In this document: positions 55,525 through 64,000 of the stretch, piece by piece
How positions within the stretch are numbered: the first letter of the stretch is position 1
Layout: each line of letters starts with the position of its first letter
Assembly (NCBI GenBank): GCA_005281725.1
Contig: SSBO01000012.1
Coordinates: 13,190,398 to 13,254,397, forward strand
Direction of reading: 5' to 3'
Source of the DNA: Wuchereria bancrofti
Lineage: Eukaryota; Nematoda; Chromadorea; Rhabditida; Onchocercidae
DNA: 64,000 nucleotides
Translations under genes and position numbers: made by a program
Notes under the pieces: model-generated
What the model was told of the DNA's origin: nothing
The model's database searches: none
What the model saw: only the letters and a program-made list of their open reading frames with translations

Positions 55525-58500
55525 TTACAAAGATGGTAGCATCAGCGGATGCTCCTTTAATTTGACGATTTGCTCGACGCCATATTTAAATTTACATATA
55601 CCTTTTGTCGTATATGTTACAATCTGCAATGATTGCAATTGTTTCACTGCTTTTTTACTTCATATTTTCATCAAAAAAGAAATTTGGCTATTTTTTTTCT
55701 ATTTTTTTTTCTTTTCTGTTCAACAAAATATCGCAAAAATATTTGGGAAGAAAAATTTGTGGAATATTTGAAATAATATTCATTTATTCCTTCTTAGAAA
55801 CATTCATCACTTATTATCATTTCTATTCATTATTACTTATCATTTATTACTGTTTATATTTGTCACTATCATTAATTATTATCATTACTATTAATTACTA
55901 TTATTACTCTTATTGTTATTATTATTTTCATTTTTTTTTAACCTAGCACTTTTTTTTACAAATTATACTTAATTTTTTTTTACAAATTTTGGTTACGCTT
56001 GAAATTCAGTTGTGCCTTTCTAAACTATCAATCTAAAGCATCGAATAAGTCACGGTTGATGCTTAGATAATTTCAGTAATTTGCATGTGATATTTTTTCA
56101 TCTTAGCAGTGAAATTACTCTATGAATAATTATTTCAAAATTTTACTAAATTAAAATATTTGATAATAAAGACCTAATTTCCTAAATAAAATTGAACAAA
56201 TTACTTATGATTTTTCGATAGTGAAGAAAAAAGCAACCAAATTTAAAATCTTCTTTTTTTTGATAAATAAATTTGTAATACTAATTGATTATTTGTGAAA
56301 GAGAAATAAATGAAGAATAAAGGAACAAACATCATCTTTGATAGTGAAACCAAGAGCCGAATAATTCGCGATACCGCGGATAATATCGGCCACTTTCCCT
56401 TCAATAATTGTTATCAAACTGTTATTTTCCTTCAAATTCGTTACTGTTACTATTACTCTACCAGAAATACGACTGTCTACTGCAAAATTCCTGAAATATA
56501 ATAGCATTCATCAGGATTAGTCTATTTCATATCGCAGCAATTTGAGCACGCAATGCACGTATTGACGTCAATTCTCAAGTCGAAATTTTATTTTTTACGC
56601 TACGTATCGTAAATAGTAGATATCTATTACAAATGACTAAAAGAATTGTTTCACATTTGTTATTTGTTATCACTATATCACTCAAAATTGTGAATAGCTT
56701 CTTTGACGATAAGTTAAGTATTCCTTATCAGTGTTGTAAATAAATTCTTCGACGATAATTTAAGTTTATAATCATTTAATATACATTATTGTAAATAATT
56801 CAACTTTAATAATTACACACATTTTTTTAACCTAAAATTCCTTCCATTATATAACCATTAATTATTGCAGAATTAATTAATTGACAATGATTTGATAATG
56901 AAAATTGCAATTACGTGAAATAAAAAGAAGTAACGTGCACCTTGTTTGATTATCCTCGAGAATGACCAATTCAGCAACAGTTTCACATAACGGTGGTACC
57001 TTGATGGTACTATCAACGCCCCATCTCAATTCTTCTTCTACCGTATTCTCACCAATACTTACAATACTTAATTCATTATGAAAGCCAGCATTTGCTTCAA
57101 CAATTTCACATGGCGTTTTCAACTTCAATTCCATTTCCATTCCACGACATACTCCTTTCTCTAAAAATTTTCAAAATTATTTCAGTCATTGTTTATTTCA
57201 TTTTTCATTTCTTTCTTTTTTTTTCTATTTTCTATTTGCTAATTAATACTAATGTTACTTTCATATTTTTTCTTTTTTTTTTTTTTTTGATCTTTACTAA
57301 TTACTCCATTTTTCAAACATATTTATTTGTTTTTTAACATTGTCTTTTCCATTCTGCTTTAAATTATCCAATTATTTGACTGATTAATTATTACCAACTG
57401 TATTTGTTATTATTAATATTAAGTTATATTAAACAACTAATACACTCAGTATTTGACTATGTTAAATGTTTAAACACAAATATTTTTCTGAATATAAGTA
57501 ATGATGTGATTTTTAAATATTCAATTATTAGACTTCAAATCATTTCTTTTTTTAATAATAATTCAAACTAACCGATTGAAATTGTTGCAGTACTGCGAGT
57601 ACAACGTTCTGTTTTAAAAGTATATTCCTGCGACCGTTCGGTGCTATTTGTGAACGTTGATTTGAACAAAACTTGTTCGCTCTTTGATTGGTGAACAAAA
57701 CGCGTATCTATTCCCGATACCGTATACCGCGGTTCCAAATATTCGTTAAATAAATGCGACCAATTGATATTAAACTGCAAAATTGCATCACAAAGTTTCC
57801 AGTAATTCATTTGCATATTTTGAAATTATTAATTACTGGTTAATCTTATTAGTAGAAAATAACGAAACGATATTTGCAATTTATGATTTAAGCAGCAAAA
57901 TACTCTTTTTTTTTATCTCTTAATATCATTGCCATCGTCTTATAGGTAGGAACTCATTGAAAAATAGATGAATCGATAGTTCGCTATAAATTTTTTTTCG
58001 AAATTTTACAGGTTTTATCAAAAAAAATTATCTATTTCTAATCTTTTCTTGTCACAGATTCAATAAAAATTAATTGAAATACTAATTACATTCCATTCTT
58101 AGATTGAAATACCGCTACGGAATACTTTTTAATTTGCTTTTTGCTTTTTTTACCTTCTTTTTTATCCTTCTCTTTCCATCTTCCTTTTATTCCATCCATG
58201 TTCTTTCATCTTGCATTCTCATTAAAAAAATTTGGACAAAAAATAAAAGAAAAAAAAATGTTATAAGCGATAAATGAAGAAAATACGAACCATAAAATAA
58301 TTGAAAATAAGTTTTTGCAGTTTGAATGCAAAAAAAAAAAAAAACAAGTTTTCATTCTTAAACTTTTTTCTTTTTACATATGAAATTAGAATAACTGACA
58401 AATAAGAAAAATTTGATTGAATTCAGCAGTTTGCCAAATTTGATCAAAAATCATATTAGATGTTAATTAATATTACATTTCTGATACATATTATGCAGAA

Positions 58501-61500
58501 TTGATTGATTAATTGAGTGAAAATGCTGTTAAATTAATGGGAAACTTACAGGTTAATAATAAATTCGTGATGATATGAATCAGCGAATCAATGAAACGAA
58601 AAGTTTGTTGACCTTTTAGTCTAACATATCTAATAATAAATCAAGGACAGCGCCATTGTTAAAATTAAAAAAATTAAGATGTGAGATTTTCCATATAAAA
58701 AGAATTCGTACAAAATTTTTTTAACAAGATTTTGGAGTTTCATTTTTTTTTTCTTTTTTTTTTGTTGCTGTTTTCAAACAGTTCCATAAAAACATCAATA
58801 GAATTTCTCATCCCATTTCTTCAAATTCTTTTTTTTTATTTTTAGAGGAAGCTATTTGCTCCAGATGTTTTGTTCGACAAAGCTAAAGCAATCATTCATT
58901 AGCATCAATGAATGAATATGTTATTGAAAAAAAAAAATATTTAAAATCATAAAATATTGAAAAAATCCTATTTCAAAAGAAAAACAAACAAAAATATTTC
59001 TTATAACGTATTTTAAATGGTCGAAAAAAAACTTTCAATTTGTTTATTTATTTATCTATTTTAGAAGGAAGGAATTTTTTTTTTTGAGATTCAAAGAAAT
59101 TTAACCTATTTAAATGAAAGCATTTCCAATTTATTCATATACTTTCTATTTTTTTTTCCACTTAGTCTAAAAAAGCTGACACTTTTTAAAAGTTAACTTT
59201 TACTAGTAATTCAATAATTTCCTCTATTCGTAATCCTCGAATGTTGTTTTCAACTTTTTCAGTTTAAATTAGTACAATAAAAAGAAAGAAAACGAAAATT
59301 TGTAAAATGATTTTGAATTTTCCACTAAATAATTTTTTCTTTCATCTTAATACCTGTCTTTTATGCACCTTCCAACTGCTATCCTCTGCTCCACTTCTTT
59401 TTCAAATTCGAAATCACTTAAAATTTTAACAAATTTCCACTTTAAATCATAAAACGACTTCGTTGTGTATACATACATATATACATAACCCATTTGACGT
59501 AAACAATTTTAATGGCGAAGCAATTTTCAGCAAATTTTCATTTATCAAAATAAATGTGCAAAAAAAAAAATCTTAATTAAACTATGAAAATCAATGGATA
59601 TCAGTAGAAGTGATAAGTTTCAACCAGTTATGTATGCTTCGTTTCTAATCAAATTTTTTTAATTAAAAATAAAAGTTGCTGCTTATTGATCTGAGAAAAT
59701 TTCTACAATAATAATCTTGTTTTCTTGTTTGATCTGAAACCTTATTAAAGTATTAGTTAATAAGTTTCAATTGATAATCTAAGGATTAATGATGTCAGAT
59801 TTATTATTTCAAGATTTGATTTTACAAAAAAAAAAACAAAAATTTAACATTATAATTTTTATAGTTTAACGTTTTTTTTTTTGAAACATTTAATTGTAAT
59901 ACTTACATTTTTTACTAAGTATCATTTTCATTATAAGTATTTCTATTAAGCATAATTTTCACTATTCGTTACGCTTATCAAAGAATTATTTTTTGAAATA
60001 AGAGCGGTAAATAATATTCAAATGTTGTGTAAGAAAAGAAAAATAGAAACAAAAAATAAATCAAATCGATTGCTTCTGTCATCTGTAAAAATAAGTTAAC
60101 GAATTTCAATTACAGTACATTTGTCAAAAGAAGAATGCTTTCGTATGAAAAATTTTCATGGCAAAAAGTTTGTTAATTTTAATGTTTGTTTTAAAATTTT
60201 GAAAAAAATAATAATAATTTATACTTCGAGATATTTTTTGTTAATTTTAGCTTCGTCACGAGTTTTCGTAACTTCGAAAATTTGTTTCGCCCAGTTTCGA
60301 ATGATCAATTCTAAATCGACCATATCTTTTGATTTCTGTGTTTCAGCCATAATATTAGCATGTGATGATACCATTAATCGATCCAATTTACGCTCACCAT
60401 CTGAAATTTTTAAAATTAAAGATTCATAACAAAAAAAATTTCAATCATATGCATAAATTTAAATCAGAACAATAATTTTAACATTATTAATTTCAGAATT
60501 TCTTATTAATTTTAGAAAATTTTCGTAAATTCAAGTAATAGAATATTTTTTATTTTGTCTTTCCTCAAATTGTAGTTAAAATATCTTTTTTTTGAATTTT
60601 CAAATAAAACTTTAATGTAAGATATACACTAACGTATGTGCATTCAGTTACACATTATATTCTTCTATTTTAAGTTTTGATTATAACATTAAATTCCAAC
60701 TTTTGTAATTAATCAATTAGTTAGTCAAACATTGTTTTTGATTATTACTCACACTAATTAATATTGTTTTCATTACAATTTTTTGCAATAATTGCCGATA
60801 ATTTTTCCTATAATTCAAATTCTTTAGCCTAAAATGCGATTCTTAGTGCCAATTCTGTTCTCAAAAAATGCAGAAATGTTTGAATTACTTTTTCATTGTT
60901 CTGTTTTGCTTTACTGAAGAAATTAATGTAACAAAAAAAAAAAGTATTTTCAACAAAATTTTGGAAAAAATTATTTGAACTTTTGAGTCATATTTCTGAT
61001 ACTTATGATTTGTTAAATAATACTTAAACTGTGAAGTTTAGTGGTATGAATTTAAATGAATTTTGACAGGTTAAACTGAAGGAATGGAACTTTGGAAGCA
61101 TTCATTATTTTAAGATAAATTATAGAGGAAAATAAGTGGAGAAAACAATCTGATAGGTAATTTTCATTAGTAAAAACTAATGAAATTTCAAAATTATTTT
61201 TAATAAAATATGAGAAAATGGCTTCTTCTTTTCACATATGCATTAAAGTCTGATTAACTTGACAAACTTAAATTACGATTGGAGCATAAGTAAGTTTAGA
61301 ATTTGTCGACATTCATTATCCCAATCTTTAACCTTTGACAGTTTTCAAGCTTTTCTAAACTTGCTGTATTACTGATGACGGTAATAATGCAAAAATTGGT
61401 ATTAATTAACTACTATGTCTATTAGTGATAAAAGCTGATAAAAGTTACATAACACTAACTAATCATTTAATGACTTCTTAATGACATTTAATAGCTTTCA

Positions 61501-63529
61501 GGTAGAAGTTTCAAAGTTCAGAACGGATACTAATATATTTAAAAGCACTCTTGAAAGGAGAATAAAGTTATATCATCGTAGTTTGAACAGTCTCTCATTT
61601 CTCCTTTCTCTCTGCACAGGGTGATAACAACCGATCAATGGAGATCTAAGTGTAATTCATCTCAATAACTGACAAAAAGCCAAGCTTGTCTTCAAATGTT
61701 TGGCTTTCATACTTTCAAACTTTAGATAACCTTTCATCAGCCAAGCTATCTGTGCTATATGACCCTATGACCTTTGTTTATACAACTTTCTCCACAGTAG
61801 CTACTATAAGTATAACCAAACTGGTTGTCAATTGCTACTCCTTGGACTACAACTGAAAGGAATTTGAAAATGTTCAAATGATCTATTCAGGATGGAAATT
61901 TTATTTGTGAGAAAGATAGATTCATACATCACTTTTAGAGTTCTTTGATAATGTTCGTATCTGTTCATAGTTAAGTTTCATCTGCCAAGTTTGTTTAGAC
62001 GTATTGAAATTTCTGTTGGAATTCTTATTCCTATTCCTGAATCTCTTAGTTGTTTTCTTTAAATCAGTCTTTGTGTTTCTTTAAAGAGACCGCTAAAGAT
62101 TCTTCAGAGAATTTTAGGATATTATTTTTTAATGTGTTGTAAGAGAATTTACTTCAACAAATTCTAGTTTGAAGATTTTTATCTTAGAAGCAGAGTCTAT
62201 TAGAAGTACCACGCTACTACCTGTGACTTCTCGAATGGTTTCATCAACGCTACTGCCATATAATTCCAAACGTGCATTTGTGTGTTTGTTTTTGAACAGA
62301 GGTCATCAAGCAAAATTTTTAGTTAACATAACTTATACCTTTAACCTTAATTAAATTACTATTGCCTTGGTCTTATTTCGATTACATAATAGTCCTGGAA
62401 CAATTTTAGTTGCAAACTTATTATCCATAAAGTATTAGATCTAAACAAATTATTAATATTAAATATGAAACCAAAAAAAAATATTAAATATTAGATTAAA
62501 AAAATATTATTAACTAAGCTTTCTGTCAATTTACATTTGATTTTTCTGGTAGAGTCAAAAAAAAAGTAAAAAAAGAGAAAATGTTGAACTAGATGCTATT
62601 GATGCTAGCATTTGATGATGTATTCTTGATCAATATAATTAATTATGGTAAAATAAAATTAATTGATACAGGTATAGTAGGAATATTATATTTAACTTGC
62701 ATATTACAATTATTTTTGCGCAGAAAATTTTGAATTGGAAAATTGTATTTTAAATAACTAAGCTGGAAATGAATTTCATTTTTTGCAAGGGATTTTGATT
62801 TAATTTTATTCATATTCAATTTTCTATTTCTTCTCTCATTTTCCATTCTTTTTCTACAGGAATTTCATTTCAATCTATCAGTGAATCTTTTCCATCTTTT
62901 TTATTTCACATTTATTTTATAATTAGTCGCCGAAAATGCAATAATTTTCATTTTGTTTGCTTCAATAGAAACTATAATTCTTTTATTTACTTATATTTTA
63001 ACTCTACCGGTCAATAAATTGCGAATGCAAATAATCCAATCATTGTTCTGAATATTTGTAATCCGATCGTCAGGGTTATCATTTTATCCAAGGTAAAACA
63101 GTCTAATAGTTTAATTGTCAAAAAAAAGAATGAATAAAACTTACTACAAAATGAGAGCATAATCCGGTAACTTAGTGCTGACAAAGAAGCGTAGACAGCT
63201 TATAAGAATAATGCCTTAACAGAATATAGTAAATACTGAATATAGTAAATAATTAGTTTGGATGTAGTAAATTAGCTTTGACTGCAATAAATTGGTTGCA
63301 GATATAATACAGCCAATCTGTGCACAATAACTTTAGCTTTAATTTAGTATGAAAATATCTCATTTACAGCTAAATAAAATCAAATATCGTACAGTAAACA
63401 AAATCGATTAATGTGTTGCTTACACTAAGAAAGTTAGTAATGACAGAAGTTAGAGTTAAATAAAATAACCTTTCAGTAATAAATAAAAAAAGAATATCAA
63501 CCAAATATACCTAAATATGATTGCTCCAT
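55525..63529 (-). CDS. protein with an aerolysin-like beta-pore-forming domain
   Basis: Nine proposed exons in coding order: 63,511-63,529 (ATG at 63,529), 60,225-60,400, 59,354-59,385, 58,550-58,629, 58,378-58,394, 57,573-57,774, 56,941-57,160, 56,331-56,490 and 55,525-55,623 (stop TAA). They total 1,005 bases (334 residues), all with GT-AG borders and closing in phase. The N-terminal third is helical and charged (VDLELIIRNWAKQIFEVTK). The C-terminal two thirds alternates short beta-like segments rich in Thr, Ser and Glu (SEQVLFKSTFTNST; MELKLKTPCEIVEAN; EEELRWGVDSTIKVPP) in the manner of the aerolysin/ETX-MTX2 fold, and resembles uncharacterised nematode proteins of that type. No signal peptide is evident at the proposed start. 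The last four exons are secure; the 19-nt first exon and 17-nt microexon rest on phase alone. Whether it forms pores is unknown; many animal members have non-toxic roles. Confidence 0.7.
58378..58394 (-). other. candidate 17-nt microexon of the aerolysin-like gene
   Basis: Between acceptor CTTATTTGTCAG and donor GTAAAAAG on the minus strand. Without it the exon 58,550-58,629 (ending in phase 1) cannot join 57,573-57,774 (starting in phase 0); with it the frame closes. No similarity evidence was available for its six residues. Confidence 0.4.
60401..63510 (-). other. proposed first intron of the aerolysin-like gene (3.1 kb)
   Basis: No exon was recognised. A patch at 61,550-62,110 is somewhat less A/T-rich. 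It includes a hairpin of AAAGCCAA with TTGGCTTT near 61,677-61,710. The 61-codon plus-strand frame at 62,169-62,354 has no motif and is not called. If the first exon at 63,511 is wrong, this interval is intergenic. Confidence 0.45.
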
Positions 63530-64000
63530 AACTTTTCTTCAATACACAAACATACACACCCACACACACAAGCAAGCACAAATACACAAACTTAAAACAA
63601 GATTTTCGTTAAGACGATTAGATCGGAGGCTTAAAATTGCCAAACTATTTAGGTATATAAAAATGTCATATATGTGTCGTTGTATGCCTGTGCACGTTAC
63701 TTTTGGAATTTCGTTGGTAATTAAACTTTAAATCATTAAACTAACGGTTATGAAAGAAGTAAAGAGATAAAGAATTCAGTGACAATTATTGAATTCATTG
63801 ATGAAAATACAAATGTACGATTCAAGAAAATTTCAAAAAGGGTGGAGCATTACAAAGAATAAGTATTGAAATGATGAAAGAACACACTAACTAACTCTTA
63901 TTTTTCCTTTTTTTAACATTCTTTTCAATCAAAATTTCTTCCACATATTTATTGATTGATTTATTGATGAGATACATTCAGCGAAATTTTCATATGTTTA
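63530..64000. other. sequence upstream of the aerolysin-like gene, with an interrupted CA repeat
   Basis: An imperfect (CA)n run at about 63,543-63,592 (acacaaacatacacaccc and following) lies directly 5' of the proposed start codon. The rest is AT-rich with nothing recognised up to the window edge. Confidence 0.6.

Overview
This is a eukaryotic window, about three quarters A+T, with long poly-A/T tracts, many small exons and GT-AG introns whose acceptors mostly read TTTCAG or close variants. The gene content and an exact copy of the nematode SL1 spliced leader point to a chromadorean nematode. The long introns and strong A+T bias would suit a filarial or other spirurid worm, but that narrower placement is inference.

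Layout. Positions 1-11,676 are AT-rich non-coding DNA upstream of unc-2, with two assembly gaps, each flanked by a perfect duplicate, and several simple repeats. Positions 11,677-42,551 (+) hold a nearly complete unc-2, the neuronal CaV2 voltage-gated calcium channel alpha-1 subunit, in about 43 exons. It has four repeats with an EEEE selectivity filter, a beta-subunit binding site in the I-II linker, a short II-III linker, an EF-hand/IQ-like proximal tail and a Ser/Pro/Arg-rich distal tail. One of its introns carries a likely small membrane-protein gene on the opposite strand (30,233-30,800). Another carries a degenerate tandem array with a roughly 26-bp unit, rich in CACGTG. Positions 44,446-51,972 (-) hold a complete 22-exon DEAH/RHA helicase of the DHX34 type (C. 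elegans smgl-2), an NMD factor, arranged tail to tail with unc-2. Positions 52,000-55,500 are non-coding but hold a tandem duplication and a less AT-rich patch (53,541-54,240) that looks like a degraded retroelement. That patch has a hammerhead-like motif at one end and a perfect SL1 sequence at the other. Positions 55,525-63,529 (-) hold a protein with an aerolysin-like beta-pore-forming domain, spread over nine proposed exons.

The three main genes have no evident shared pathway: synaptic calcium entry, mRNA surveillance and a putative pore-forming-fold protein. Exon boundaries were read by eye from splice consensus, reading phase and family similarity. The weakest joints are stated in the entries.
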